64,000 nt of DNA. It comes from Tausonia pullulans. Taxonomy: Eukaryota > Basidiomycota > Tremellomycetes > Cystofilobasidiales > Mrakiaceae. Position 1 is the first letter of the stretch. Each line of letters starts with the position of its first letter. Of this stretch, positions 1 to 12,083 are shown piece after piece. The notes under the pieces are model-generated. The model was given only the letters and a program-made list of their open reading frames with translations, was not told the origin of the DNA and made no database searches. The translations under genes and the position numbers were made by a program. Where the stretch lies: positions 744,001 to 808,000 of the forward strand of contig OX637626.1 of the NCBI GenBank assembly GCA_951802195.1. The letters run 5' to 3'.

Positions 1-1
1 T

Positions 2-443
2 GTCGCCGCTGGCTACGGCATGCCCCAGGGTATGTACGGTCAGATGCCGCCTAACGCCTACGCCCAGTACCCCTTTGCGGCTGCTGGCTACGCCGGCTTC
101 CCTCAGCCTGGAGCTGGCGTCGGCGGAGGTGCCGACGTCCAGGACCCGGCCATGGCCGCTGCCCAGCAGGTGGGTTCACTTTCTATGTGACGAGGAAAGA
201 GTATCGTCTGACCTCGTCTCTTCTTTCAGGCCTACTACCAGCAGGCCCTTGCCGCGCAGCAGATGCAGGCTGCCGCGGCCGCTGGTGGACAGGCCGGCGG
301 AGCCGGCTGGGGAGACTTTGTGCGTACCTGCGTGTCACTCTCGACTTTTGAACACAAGTCTGACTGATCCGCTCCACCATTAGTACGGCGCTCAGGCCCA
401 GCAGCAGCAGGGTCAGGCTCCCCAGCAACAGCCCCCTCAGTAG
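2..443 (+). CDS. C-terminal tail of a probable RNA-binding protein (5' end outside window)
   Basis: Three exons can be read: 2-169, 230-319 and 384-443, joined in frame by two GT..AG introns of about 60 nt and ending at TAG. The tail starts with GYGMPQGMYGQMPP and is rich in Gly, Ala, Gln and Tyr. It ends in a glutamine run (YGAQAQQQQ...PPQ). No RRM lies inside the window. Such low-complexity prion-like tails are typical of fungal RRM proteins of the Pub1/TIA-1 or Hrp1/Musashi type, which bind mRNA and enter granules. The family call rests on composition alone, so which RRM protein this is stays open. The exon-intron reading is firm. Confidence 0.6.
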
Positions 444-762
444 ACTGTTCTTTCTTCCGTCCTTCCTTCCCTTCGCGCAATCTACCGTCCCTTTTTCTGT
501 TATTTCTGGGTTGATCTGTCCCGCCTTGCCTTTCCATCACTCGTGCGAGCGCTCCACCCGCCCCCTCCTTTCCTTTCTTTTGTCTCGACCCCAATACACC
601 CGTTTCTCTCTCCCCCTCGATCTCTCTCGTGCTGCTCCTCCTCGCATCTGTTCCCCCCCCCTCCCCCCCAGTATGCGCACCCACCACCCCTGCTCGCCTT
701 TCTTTCGCACCAAGATACAGAACGTCCTTCGCCTCTCCACTAAAGTCAACTAAGAAAGGCAT
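444..762. other. Convergent 3' intergenic region
   Basis: This 319-base pyrimidine-rich stretch (C/T tracts, a long C run near 653-668) separates two genes that converge from either side. It probably holds both 3' UTRs. Open frames here are short and of low complexity. No further gene is seen. Confidence 0.6.
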
Positions 763-2173
763 CTAGTCGACCTCGTCTGAGATCTCCACATCGTTGTCGT
801 CGCCTTCGTCAGGGCTCTTCCCTGTTTCAGGCTTCGAGGGAGGGCCCTCGTCGCCCTCCTTCCTCACCCCTTCGCCGACGGCCGGCTTCACGTTCGGATC
901 GGCAATCTCAAAAGCAACGGCAAAGTAGGTCTTGTCGCCCGCGCGATTGCGGCAGATGAAAGTCACGGGCCTGGGCAGGAGTGATTCGTCACTAATAATT
1001 CAAGCAAAGGGGGAAAAAAAAGTCAAGGAACTCACTGGCCGTCCCAATACTTAAGGAGGTCGACATGGAAGCCGACGGCGGGGATCGAGACGCTGAGATC
1101 GTTGAAGTCGAGCATGCCCTGGGCAAAATCGATTGTCACAAGATCCTGCCACGAGGTCGAGCGAGTCAGTTCGATGGTCTCCCCTTCCATTATGCTCGAC
1201 GGAGCTCACTTCCTTCTCCAGGACGACCTTCTGCCGATTCTCCTTCACTTGAATCCACGTCTTTCTCTTGCCCGCATCCCAATCTTCCTCTTTGATGCTC
1301 TCGAGCTCCGCAATAGCGCGACTGTTCCCGTCCCTCCTCTTGAGGTTGGCGATGAGTCCCGAGCGGGAGTCCTCCTTGAGTGGGTCGTGCGAGTCCGAGG
1401 GGGACCAGTCGGGGAGGGGAGACGAGGCAGAGTGGGGCCGGAGGGAGAGATAAGGAGTTGTGGCGAGGAGAGGGGAGCTGCGCGATCAACAATCAGTCGA
1501 AGACGAGTCGAGAGGGAGAGGATAGCGACGCACAGCGCCCATGGCTTGTCGGCGTAGACATCAGAAGTCATGGCTGGGTCGATGTAGTGGATGAACTGGC
1601 GCGTACTCTCGTTCAGCTGCGATCCATAGTTCTGCGAGCGTGGCAGCCTACCTTGAGAGCGACCGAGGTTCCCCAGGGGAGACTATCTCGGATCGGTTTC
1701 TGGAAGATGTTGCCAAAGACGAGGTCTTCGGCTGTGGGCGGACAAAGAGATGGTGAGCTCGCGCACGTGTCGCATCACTCCCGCCGCCATGCCTATACGT
1801 CTTCCCTCTCCAAGGCTTACTTACCATCGACGTTATCCAGGAATCGACCGCGTACCTCGATGGACCAGCTCTTGCCCTTGCGCTCATCCCGGGCAAAGTA
1901 TTCGCCCTTGTCGTCGGGAAAGCCCTGAGGTCCCGCACTCGTCAATATCGTCGGCCTAGAACTGGTGATTCACAATCTGACCTTGAGTCGAACGAGCACG
2001 TCGCCCTCAAAGAGACTGGACGAAACCCGCATTGGCTGGTCCCCGTTGGGGACAATGACGGTCGTCGGGGGGACCTCCGTCGCAGATGTAAGAACGCGAA
2101 GTGGGACTTGGGACTGGTGCGAGGTAGTGTAAATATGGGACGCAAGGGGGAATAGGGGGTCTTCTCACCATGA
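763..2173 (-). CDS. DUF1769 (UPF0590-type) protein
   Basis: A multi-exon minus-strand gene ending at TAG (763-765). Recognisable blocks in order are VPNGDQPMRVSSSLFEGDVLVRLK, split here as the start of the domain, then GEYFARDERKGKSWSIEVRG, AEDLVFGNIFQKPIRDSLP, the signature VYADKPWAL (near 1530-1565), MLDFNDLSVSIPAVGF, and LLKYWDGQ followed by PVTFICRNR. These follow the order of the fungal DUF1769 family, including its YADKP and RYWDGQ landmarks. The function of the family is unknown. The C-terminus is an acidic tail (DEGDDNDVEISDEVD). The start is uncertain: the first ATG (2171-2173) needs an intron right after it. Confidence 0.75.
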
Positions 2174-2623
2174 TTGTGCTTGGGAGGCGAAGTGGTGGTA
2201 TTGGGAGGAGGCGAGGGATCGCGCTCCCGGTCCTTTTGCTATCGCTGGATCGATGCGATGACATCATGCACGCACACGTCGCCTATTGAGGCTTGTGATT
2301 TCGACCGTGCGATGACCTTCATCAAGTCAAGAATGAACGGAGAAATACTCGTCTGGAGGATTAAGCTGCCACACGAAGTGGGAGACGAAAAAGAGAGAAA
2401 GTAGAAGTTGTCGACGACAAGGGTTTCATCCGTCATCTTGCTGAGCGTCTCTTGAGGCGATGTCAGCACCACAGCCAGCCTCAAATCGTTCAAAGCTTCA
2501 TGACCGGCAAGAATGGCTCTACCACGAAAGTCGAACGTAAAACAGAAAGGAAAGAAAAAGAGAAAAAGGGAAATATATGAGTCTGCTTTGCCCATCTACG
2601 CGCTTCTTAGTCAGCAGCCCATG
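2174..2623. other. Intergenic, upstream of the DUF1769 gene
   Basis: This stretch holds the probable promoter of the minus-strand DUF1769 gene. It has a purine-rich A/G block near 2525-2575. A minus-strand open frame at 2239-2595 has no recognisable domain and a skewed hydrophobic start, so it is not called as a gene. Confidence 0.4.
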
Positions 2624-3067
2624 TCATTCTTCTCCTGCTTGGCCACCTTCTCCCCCCGCCGTCTGCCTCTTGACCTTCTTCCTCACTCCTTCCGCGAACA
2701 ACGTTTCGTGGAAAGCACCGGGGATCGAAGAGCCCAACAATGAGCTCGCCATTGAAGGGCCCTGCTTGGACTGGAAGCCAACCGCCAGCCGCTCCACTCC
2801 TGGTCCTCGCTGGGCCTTCAGGGCAAGCACGGCCCTGGCCTTGCCGCATATACACAAGCCTCTCAGTATTCTCAAGATAGGCATGGTAAGACTTCCAACG
2901 GTAGGCTTATCATACCTGAACACACTAGATCCAGAGCGAGTAGAGGGCGCAGTAGAGCTATTAAATCGATCGAGAAGCTCACATAAAAGCGAAGTAGAAT
3001 ACACCGACGAGACGCAGCAAAAGTGGTAGTTCAAGCCTAATGAGATCAGCTGGGATCGTACGGACAC
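2624..3067 (-). CDS. Doubtful small protein, unrecognised
   Basis: An uninterrupted minus-strand frame of about 147 codons. Its second half (VERLAVGFQSKQGPSM, then GAFHETLFAEGVRKKVK) has codon use like the neighbouring genes, so part may be a real exon. A possible intron (donor near 3005, acceptor near 2938) would give a more hydrophobic N-terminus. I recognise no family. The open frame begins only about 65 bases past the stop of the transporter gene on the same strand, so it could be the 3' UTR of that gene. Treat as hypothetical. Confidence 0.3.
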   Translation of the reverse strand: MSVRSQLISLGLNYHFCCVSSVYSTSLLCELLDRFNSSTAPSTRSGSSVFRYDKPTVGSLTMPILRILRGLCICGKARAVLALKAQRGPGVERLAVGFQSKQGPSMASSLLGSSIPGAFHETLFAEGVRKKVKRQTAGGEGGQAGEE

Positions 3068-3131
3068 TCGACGTAAAAGAAAGAGAGGACGGAAGGAGAG
3101 AAAATGGAGACAGAGCGTGGGAGTGGATGGT

Positions 3132-4845
3132 TTATTGAGCCTTGGCCTTTGCAGATCCTGACAGATCGTAAGTCGGGAGCTTGAAGCTGTTCCAGGCGAG
3201 AGAGCGGAAAGTCAGTCGGTCGATCTCGATATTGCACGATGTAGAGTCAATATTCACTAAGTAGTGTCGGATGTGTACAATCCCTGAAATGTTGTATTGA
3301 ACGAGTAAAGAATTGTCAGTCATCTCCAGATAATCGTTAGAGCGTTGTGGCGCATAAATTCTGACCGAAGCACCGGTGTAGAAAGCAATGAAGGCGGCTG
3401 TGAGCGCAGGCGGGTCAGCGACTGTCATCGCGATAGTTTTAGGTGAAGCAAAACGACTGACTGATGATGCCGAGAGCTCCTCCAGCCTTGTGGCAGTTGG
3501 CTCCGACGTTGCCGCTCTCGAACTCGCTGCAACGGGGAACATGTCAGCGAGGGTCGGTGTTGAAGAGACACCAGTTGAGGCAGATTTGACTCACCCGATA
3601 GCGAGCATCAGGAAGGTGAGAGTGAGGAAAAAGAAGACGAGGAAGAGGCCGACGGACGAGCGAAGAGTTGCGAGCATAAGGAGGAACGTGAATATGAACC
3701 AGGAGATGAGGTAGATGCCGAGGGCGCTGGCGAGCTCCTGCTTGTTGTTATAGGCGCTAAGAATACCAGATGAGGGCCACTGCAGAGTTTGTAACGATCA
3801 GATATTGAGCTACTGCGCCGAGAAACTGAGGGCATATGCGTACGTAAATCGCGGCAAATGACAGCCAAAAGCCACCTGCAAAGGACGAAGTCAGAGACGC
3901 GAAACGGTTAAATCTGAGCACTGAGTAGATTAGCCTACCGTATGAAGTGAAAGCAGTGGCGCCGAAAGTGTTTCCAGAAACAAACTCGAAGATTCCCGCA
4001 ATGAGCTGCAAGTACTCAAGTCAGAAGATGGTCAATAGCTCGACGGGAACTCTGAACGTACCTGGCCGATACCTCCGAAGCCGATGGCCATGCCTACAAT
4101 GACATTGGGGGTAGCGATGTTACGGATGCCGACGTTGTAGAACGAGAGGACGAAGCTGTGGAAAGAGGTGGGGCGGCCGGTCAGGAAGGAATAGGTACAT
4201 CGATGGGGGGATGGATCCGGTGAGAGAAACAAAGACTGACGTGGTACTGGCGAAGGAGAGAAGGCCGAGAGGGGCAGGATTGCCGATCCGCCTGTGGAAG
4301 ACTAAGGGGGTGATGGGGTGGCAGGACACAAGGATCAGTAACAGCGTCTCTATGCCAACGAGCGAGTGGCCCCTGCTAAGTCTTCGCCGGCCCGGGTAAG
4401 TTCCCGGACCCCGTAGCCCTTGGACAACACTAGGGAGAATCCGGGGAGACAGTCGCGGATACCCCAGACAAGAGATGAGGCGAACGTACCAGGGAAGGCG
4501 GGCTGAGAGGTGTCGACTGCATGAAATGGTAACCATGCGCCCAGGCATCAGCCGAGGCCGAAGTTCCAGCAGGTCAGCTAGCTCGAAAGACCTACGAGGG
4601 TGTCCTCCACTAGGAAGGGAGAGGGCGAGGAAGGATGGCAGGGTAAATTTCTATTTCAGTCTCCGGGACTAAGAAAGCCGGGTGCTCCTGTTCACCACCG
4701 TCCAAACTCACGGTGTGATAGCCCTGTTAACCGGACCGCTTGAGTAACCATCGTGGTGGTGGAAGCCGTTCCCGTTGTTGACCAGGGTCGACTTCTCGAC
4801 GTCGACATTCTGGGCGGCGGTGTGGTCGGTAACAGGAGTCGTCAT
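3132..4845 (-). CDS. Acetate transporter, GPR1/FUN34/YaaH (Ato) family
   Basis: A small plasma-membrane acetate/ammonium carrier of six transmembrane helices. The start ATG (4843-4845) opens a hydrophilic N-terminus, MTTPVTDHTAAQNVDVEKS. After a 420-nt intron comes the family signature NPAPLGLLSFA. Further exons give VGIRNIATPNVIVGMAIGFGG, GNTFGATAFTSYG, GFWLSFAAIY, the helix-rich GIYLISWFIFTFLL, ESGNVGANCHKAGG and the tail KLPTYDLSGSAKAKAQ before TAA (3132-3134). This matches yeast Ady2/Ato proteins from end to end. In yeasts these genes are induced on acetate and other non-fermentable carbon. The first intron is unusually long for this genome. Confidence 0.92.
4292..4711 (-). other. Long first intron of the acetate transporter gene (420 nt)
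   Basis: The reading ATC ACA CC | G CGG ATC GGC AAT joins cleanly across a GTGAGT donor and a CCACAG acceptor. The intron is about five times the local norm. No conserved coding block is seen in it. A structured RNA inside is possible but not shown. Confidence 0.6.
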
Positions 4846-5512
4846 TGTTGCGTTCTTTGGCTCAGGTGGGGTTTGGTTATGGATCGGCTGGCGGTGGGAG
4901 GGGAGGCGACGACTGAGAGAGGCTAGGAGCTTGTCTGTTGGACGCGTTGGGGTTGGCTCGAGGAGGATCTGTTGAGCGACGAGAGCAGTGGGGAAGAGGA
5001 AGAGGGGGTGGGGGTTGTGGGGGAAGGAGGAACCGGGGAAGCTCTTGAGAATGAAAAGGGCGGCTTAAGGGATGACACCGGAAGGAGGTGGACCCGGGGT
5101 GGCCCCCGAGGACCGACCGGCAAGGAGGACCTTTCGCTCGCGCGCTCGGTCTGCCACTTCCTACAACGACCGAAATGAGTCCGTGTCCAGCGAGAAATGA
5201 GACCCGACGTCGACATGTGACCTCTCTTTCTGGGTCCCGGAAAATGCCGTTCGTAAGTCGATCTCTGTCACAGAGACCCCGGGTAGCTAGAAGCTGAGCT
5301 GATTATTTCTGGCCAAACCTTCCTTCCCTTCATTCGTCTTCTGATTTGGATCTGTTCTTTCTCTCCGTCGATCCATTCCTCTGTTTTGGTTCCAAGTGCA
5401 TTTCATTCATAGCAATGTCCACCGAGCTCCTCGAGCTGAGAGTAAAAGAGGAGAGCAGGTTGAAGAGAAGGAAAGTGAAATTGAGGCAGACAGTTCATTC
5501 TGACGTCAGCCT
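4846..5512. other. Acetate transporter promoter / 3' region of DUG2
   Basis: This 667-base stretch lies between the transporter start and the end of the next minus-strand gene. Open frames on both strands are of low complexity (for example 4923-5216 and 5346-5738) and show no domain. It should hold the transporter promoter and the DUG2 3' UTR. Confidence 0.5.
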
Positions 5513-8500
5513 TCATCTCGTTTGTCGGTCCCGACCACGGGCCTTAAGCCGCGCGCATCGTCGCGCTCGCGCCACCGCCACATCAGCCTCCAGAAGACTC
5601 ACGAAGCGTGAAAAAATGTGCTGGCCATTGAGCAAGTTGGCCAGGCGAAGACGTTCGTCCTACGGTCGTAATCGGCGGAGCATCAGCCTCGGACAATTGA
5701 GAGACAGAATGAAATATAGGGAGCGCAGTCTGACCTGAAGGTGACCTAATCGGTCCGTCCGACCGAAGGGGAAGTCGTCCAAGATACAACACAATAGTCA
5801 GCGCCCACCATACAACACACACCTCGGGATGACCCGGAAGTTACCACCCGAGACTAACCGTTGTCGGAACTCTGTCCCATCGGGAGATGAATAGCCTGCA
5901 CACAGCAAGGGAGGCAAAAGTTAATCTCCCGGTACTCCGGGCGACTACTTCTCGTTGCTCGCTCGCCCTGACCCCTTCAGCCTCCCAACCCCTACGCACC
6001 TGGGCTGAAAACTCCTTCTCGAGGAAGGGAATTGATGGAATTGAACCACCCTCGCGAATCCGGAGGACGTCCTGGACCCCCCAGACTTCGGCGATGCACG
6101 CCTCCATGAGGAGGGACTCGGGCGACGACAGGTCGCCCAGCCACCAATCTGCCCGGTGTGGGACCGTCATCTAGGCCCAGCGGTGGACCGAGGTGGGTTT
6201 GGTGAGCGCGGAAGAGAAAGAAAAAAGAAGCGTGGTTCGGGGAGAAACGGAAGCGGGACCGGGAGAAAAGGGGGGAAGAGTGAAGAACGAGGAAACTTTG
6301 TCAGCAGGAGATCTTGACCGGACTTCGGTGTGACGGTCGTCTTCTTTGCACAGAAACAAAAAGAAATTTTCGACGAAGGTGACACATGATGGACTCACGG
6401 TCATCACATTCGACGAACCGAGGTCGTTGAACGAGGCTTCGACAAAAGCCTCGATGGACGCCACAATCTTGTCGAGCTCCTGGTCTGGAACAAGGCGGAA
6501 AGAGACCGCCGACTGCACACGAGATGGAATGATGGTAGGGTCTTGTTACGACGATAGGAGAGAGGGTCAATCTCTCCCCCTTCCATATCGTGAACACAGC
6601 GGGTCAAGAGTCCACTCACTGCCACTTGGCCCGCCCACACTTCCGACCGAAAACGACGGTTCGGCGAACCGCTTGGTGAGATTTTCGGCGGTTCGGCCGG
6701 TCAAGGCCGAGAGGGAGGCGTATCGTTCTTGCTCTTCGACGGCCAGCTGGCGGACATCATCATCTGGGGAGTGCGTGGGTCAGTCCAAGGCGCTCCCGCT
6801 CCATCCGATTGGGCATGAGCTCACAGAAGTGCGGGACAGCGATGCGGTTTTTGCCATTGGTCAGGGTGCTGAGAAGGCCAATCCTGAGATGGTGTGTACC
6901 ATTCTGTCAACAAATCGGCATAAAGGACAGGACCCGAACGACTCACATGTCGATCATGGGCTCAGCCGCGCCTCCTCCCTCAACGCCGGAATGCAAGTCG
7001 GGCTAAATTACAAGAGCGTCAGTCGTCAAACGAAGAGGAGGCTCCCAGTAGAGACTTACCTTGTCGCTCGAAATCTGTCCAGACGAGAACGAGAAGTCAG
7101 GTTATCGATCGGGTGTTGAACGGAAGACTTAACCAGCCTACCTCAATCTGCATGTGCACGACACCTCGAAGACCGTATGTGATACAGGGTGAGTCCTCCC
7201 CAATCCACGAAGAGTTAGAAACGAGGATGCAATCAATCTCGCCAATGCTCTCTTTGTGCGTCCGAACGGCGTTGGCGAAGCCGTGACTTCCAGCCTCTTC
7301 CTCGCCCTCGATGATCATAACGAGGTCAACGTCGAGAGTCCGGCGTTCGAGAAGAGATGATGCTGCGGTAGCGATGGCGAGGATAGGACCCTGATGAAAG
7401 CAAGGACCTCCGGTCAAAGATGCGTTGCGCTACAAACTCTAGAGAGAACTCGCCTTGTTGTCGGCCACGCCTCGCCCGTAGATGTACCTGAGGAAAAAAA
7501 AGCGTGAGATGTGTAGATTTTCAAGAATGGGTTGTGCTGAACACTCACCCGTTCCGACCAGTCAGCGTCCACGGGCTTGAGGTCCACTTTTCGGGATCGG
7601 CCGATACAACATCGTAATGCCCTGGAGCGAAGCCCTAAAGTTTCAGCGTACGAGCTGCAAAGATGAGTTCGCCGTTGGATAAACGCACCGTAGAAGAGAA
7701 CTCGCTTTCGCTTGCGCTTGGTCTCCTTGCCTCGAAAAGTTGCAAGCACGAGCGGGTTACGGCCAGGTGCATTCGGGAGAAGGGCTGCCTCCGCTCCAAG
7801 CCGCGTGAGGGTCCGCTTTAAGAAGAGGGCTCCTTGGCGGCAGCTGTCGAAGGTGTGAGGGAAGGGTTCAGCAAAAATATACGCCGGTGATTCGAAAGTC
7901 GAGGCTGTGACTCACTCCTCGCGATGTTCAGGAGTAGGGATTGTGCGATACGATACGAGGCGGGCGAGTGTGCCGAGCAGGATCTCTGTATATGGGCTAT
8001 GTCAGTACATGCCTTAAACAGTGTTAGAATACATGACGACCGACCTTCCAGCAACGAGTTCGTCTGGCCGTTTGTCGAACACTCTGCAGCCGATGGACTG
8101 AGAGGGTTGGCCCGAGTGGAAGGGATGCTCCAGACCTAAGGGCAAGAGTCAGTCCTCCTACCTCCCAGCTGCAAGCGAAGCAAGAATACGACCGGATGCA
8201 CTTGCAGGAGACCGTCATTACCCGCCGTGAACAGCTCGCCCTTGCGTGTAGGGGTCCCGAAGACGGTACTGCCGAGAATGGCTCCTTTGTGCGCCTGGAA
8301 GGACGCCGTGCAGTCGAAGGAAGAGCCCCACCGCTGCCGAAGTGGCGTCAGTCAAGGAAGCCCGGAATGAAAGTCGAGGATCAGCGTACCAGCAGCCTTC
8401 CGTCCGATGACGCGCTGTAGAGGTCAGAGCCAAAACGTGTGAGGGAGAGGACCGAGGCCTGGTGACCGATAAGAGTGCGGATCAAAGACTTTGTCTCAAG

Positions 8501-10299
8501 GTCGAAGACCTTGATTTCCCCTCTCTGGAACCCGGCATAGAGGGTCGAATCCGAGACGGCAAGTGAAAGTGCGGCTTCGTATTCTCCGCTGGTGGATAGA
8601 ACGAAGCAGACAAGAGGTTCTCAGTCGTTCATCCTTGCAGCATTTCGGTAGAGAAGGACAGCCGACTTACGGGAAGGAGGCGACGAGTTCGAGTGAGGGT
8701 CCAGCACTGTGGTCCCAGATCTGTTGGTCCGGGAAAGAGCGTGAGAATTGCAAGTCCGGCAGAAGAGCTGTTGAGAGCTACCCCCACCTTGACGTCTCCA
8801 TCTCCACTCGCGCTCGCGATTAGGTCTCGGCCCTTGCCCTTGCGATCTCCGACCTTTGCGAGGGCGAGTGCATACACGTAGCCGCTCGAGCACCGCTTGG
8901 AGCACGCAAGGTCGATCCACATCTCGGGCGTCCGGTCACCCTCGTCCTTGAGCGAATTACCGAATGAGCTGCGCGATTGCATGCCACTTGGCGGGCACGA
9001 GTCAAAGAACTTGGACTTTGGGATGGACCCGAGCCGGGGAGAGTGCGAGAGCACGGAAGGAGCCACGAGAGAGGATGGGAGGTCGATCCACTGCGAGCCG
9101 ACAGGTTTGGTTAGACGCAGAGGGAGGGACAACAGGGAAAGCTAAGAGCGTACCTGGATGGTCGTAGACTGGGAGCCACAGTAGAGGGTGGATGTCGTGG
9201 GAGACCAGAGGAGGGTGAAGATGGTCCCGGCCGAAAATGGGTGGAGGATGAGCAAGGGCGAGAATGTCTTGAGACACCATATCTAACCAGAGCGACGTGA
9301 CGCAAGATGGGAAACAGAGAGCAAGTCAGGCCTTCCTCGACTCCAGAAATATTGAAAGCTACGGACCCTGATGATGCCATCGCCTGATGAGGAGCAGAGG
9401 GACGAGCAAATTGCGAATGGAGGGATGGACGGACAGATAGACAGGTCAGAGTCGCGTCCCAACTCGACGCGTTGTCCTGTATGATCGTCGACGGACTGCC
9501 GTACCTCACCGGACTCACCTCCGCTACTGATGAGCCAGCCTCGCTCCTCAATGACGAGCAAGGCTCCTACAGCACCATCGTGCCCTTTGAGCGGGCTACC
9601 GACGGGCTGGAACAGCTCGCGGTCCCAAACATTGATGTCCCCGGACTGCGAGCCGGCGAAGACGTATGTGCGAGAGGCAGCTGCGTGATTCGACCTTTGT
9701 CAGCAAACTGTTCTATCCCGTACTGATAAAACAGCCACGTACCAACGGAGAGGATAGGCGAGGGCGTCATCTCCTGGAGAGTGTGTTTTAAACACGGGAA
9801 CTCGGTTGGCGGCGTGGAGGACCTTCGACGCGAGATTGAGGCTGAGCGCTAAATGTCAAAAAGAGTTGCTGGATCTGTCTTGAAGAAGCGCTCACACTCA
9901 GGCAGGTCGATTTGCGGTCTATTCTCCGAGAGAGGGCGGAGGCGGGCCATGAACGAGAGATAGCGCATGAGGAGTCAGCATACAAGCGCGGTATCCCAGC
10001 CAGCCGGCCGATGGGTCGTCGTTCGGTCTGGGCACGCACGTCTCGTCGCAGGCCATATTTGTGTTCGATGTGGCTTGTTGGAGAGGGAGAAACGCGAAAG
10101 CAAGCTGGGAAGGGTGGTCGTTGGAGAGAGACAAGGGTGAGAGGGAACGGTCGGGGCATTCGAGCGCTCAACCGACTGGCTCCCAGAGTGGCTGGGGGCG
10201 CGCAGGCAAGTTGGTCGCGTACGGGATGGTCTCCGAAACCAGGCTTTTACCAGACGACGCCAGAAAGAGGTTGCAAACAACGCTTACATTTGCGTACAT
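5513..10299 (-). CDS. DUG2: Dug2-type WD40/M20 peptidase subunit (glutathione-degrading Dug complex)
   Basis: The N-terminal half is a WD40 propeller (e.g. SRTYVFAGSQSGDINVWD, then QPVGSLKGHDGAVGALL; roughly 8150-9850). The C-terminal half is an M20 metallopeptidase. It shows GHYDVVSADPEKW, RGVADNKGPILAIA, the EGEEEAGS metal-site block, SGVEGGAAAEPMIDM, REGGSIPSIPFL and HLPMGQSSDN. This WD40-peptidase fusion is the fungal Dug2 architecture; with Dug3 it cleaves glutathione in the alternative cytosolic pathway. The penultimate exon is only 11 nt (5735-5745), giving SSDN-GHLQ-DERLRLANLLNGQHIF. The last exon is 5513-5659. The start near 10299 (MYAN, then an intron) is a guess; the first exons are unclear. 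Confidence 0.88.
5735..5745 (-). other. 11-nt microexon of DUG2
   Basis: Flanking introns 5660-5734 and 5746-5858 have GT..AG ends. Including the 11 bases (reverse strand GTCACCTTCAG) keeps the frame and supplies GHLQ between SSDN and DERLRLANLL, where M20 relatives have an AHL(P/A)NER-type block. Skipping it throws the last exon into a wrong frame. Confidence 0.75.
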
Positions 10300-10361
10300 G
10301 ACAGAAGCGGAAAAAAAGAAAAAAACTGGGCGAAATGTGAAGGAATGCCAGCACGGCCGGA

Positions 10362-12083
10362 CTACGACCCCTCTTCCCGCTTCACCACAACCGCCTCACC
10401 TCGCAGGCCGAGGACCTGACGCGTGGTAGATGACGAGGGGGCCTTCTTGAAGTTCTCATCCTCTTCACCCTCCCTCTCCTCCTCCTCTTTCTTCACCCAC
10501 CTCATCGTCCCCACCTCAGACACATCCAGTTCCTCCTCCAACTTGACCTCGACCGTCTTCCTCCTCCTTTCCGCCGGCAACGCCACGCTCGTCTTCTTAC
10601 CATCATGCACCTTGGCCGACCCGTTGTAGCTTGGGCAGAGGGCGGCGCCGAGCGGGCAGCGGTCGCACAACGGAGCGAGGGCCTTGCATGTCGTCTAGGG
10701 TAGATGGGATCTCTCAGGCCTCCGGAGTTAAGGGAGAGAAGAAAGAGAATGGAAGACACACCTGGCCGAAGCCGACAAGTAGGGGGTTCTATAGGTGGAA
10801 AATGTCAGGGCGAAATTGACTGCACATGTCTCTCGCTCAAGCACGTACGAGAGGACCCCAAAGCTCCCTCGGCAACCACGACTCGATGTTCTTTCTGCAT
10901 CGCATAGGCATGTTCAGCACAATAAACTGAGAGAGCGAGAAGAAATAGGACTCCTTTACCTCGCCTGCTCCGGGTTGGGCTTGTTCTTGTTCGTTTTCGG
11001 TGAGTGCCACCCGAGTCGATTCGAGATGCGCTCGACGTGAATGTCAACACCGAGCCCGTGAGACTGCTTCCAAGCATGCTCGAGGGCGAGATAGCCCATC
11101 TGTTTGTCGGCGTCGACGGATGGCTTCGGTCAGTTGATGAAGCACAAACCGCATGGGCGTCTTTCTTCGAATGCACCTTCGGTCCGACGCCTTTGAGACT
11201 CAAGAGGCCTTCGATGGTGTTGGGGATGTCACCGCTGAATTTGTTGATCACATCTGCGGCTGCCTCTTTAATGTATTGGGCCTTGCGGTTCGCAAACCCA
11301 CTAAAATAGGGGAGGTAGAGGTACGTCGTGGTCGAAGGTGGCGGGAGTCCAAAGCCCTGGTCCCTCAGCGTCCGACTGTGCGGCCTGTCACATCCCTCCC
11401 TCCCTGGATCGAACTTACACAGAGGCAATACACGTCTTGACAGTCCCGTCACTAGCAGCGAGCAATGACTCGGGCGTCAGCCCACCAGGCAGCGTCGATC
11501 GGAGCATGCCCATCGCCTTGTGCGTCATCTCATCTGGTGTTCTCTCCAAACTCTCCTGTCAGCCATGTCTCATCTTCCTTCGATCTAGAGTAGAGAGCTC
11601 ACCCTTCGTCTGACTACTAAGCATCAAGCTCACAAGCACCGCAAATCTCGCCTTCCTCGGATCAGGCTCTGCGTCCCCAGCGGCCGCGCAACCCATCGTG
11701 TCGACAGGGGCGGGAGTGACACGGCGGAAAGCTTCGAGGACTGCATATTGAGCTTGCCAGTTTGGTGGTGCGGAGGCCGGAACTTTCGATGAGGAGGAGG
11801 AGGAAGAAGAAGAGAGGGCGGGTTTGCGGGAGGAGGCGACGCGAGCGGAGGAGGAGGATGTAGAAGTGGTGGGAGGGACGTTGGTTAAAGGGCGAGATGG
11901 CATGGTTTTTCTACGAGTGATTCTCATAGGCTTGGGAGGAGAAGGGGAGGAGTTCAATGGCAACGACGACAACGTCGACGCGTCGAGAGTGGAAGAGGTT
12001 GAATCGGTTGCAACGAGGTCGCCCTTTGAGTCGAGCGAAAAGAGTGTGACGGCTGGGGCGATGGAGGAGCGGGTACGCTTCAT
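10362..12083 (-). CDS. NTH1: Endonuclease III-like DNA glycosylase/AP lyase
   Basis: A bifunctional base-excision repair enzyme that removes oxidised pyrimidines and nicks AP sites, in nucleus and mitochondria. From the ATG at 12081-12083 (MKRTRSSIAPAV) runs a Ser/Lys-rich leader with basic clusters that could act as import or nuclear signals. The core follows: FAVLVSLMLSSQTKDE, then GFANRKAQYIKEAA, the helix-hairpin-helix LKGVGPKMGYLALEHAW with the expected catalytic lysine, and GVDIHVERISNRLGW with the expected aspartate. The 4Fe-4S cluster C-x6-C-x2-C-x5-C is complete (CKALAPLCDRCPLGAALC). The C-terminus has an acidic, Lys/Glu-rich extension ending at TAG (10362-10364), beyond the usual end of the family. 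Confidence 0.93.

Noticed and set aside
5346-5738. 130-codon Arg-rich frame antisense to the DUG2 end
   Set aside because: Shadow of the last DUG2 exon and microexon; no own features.
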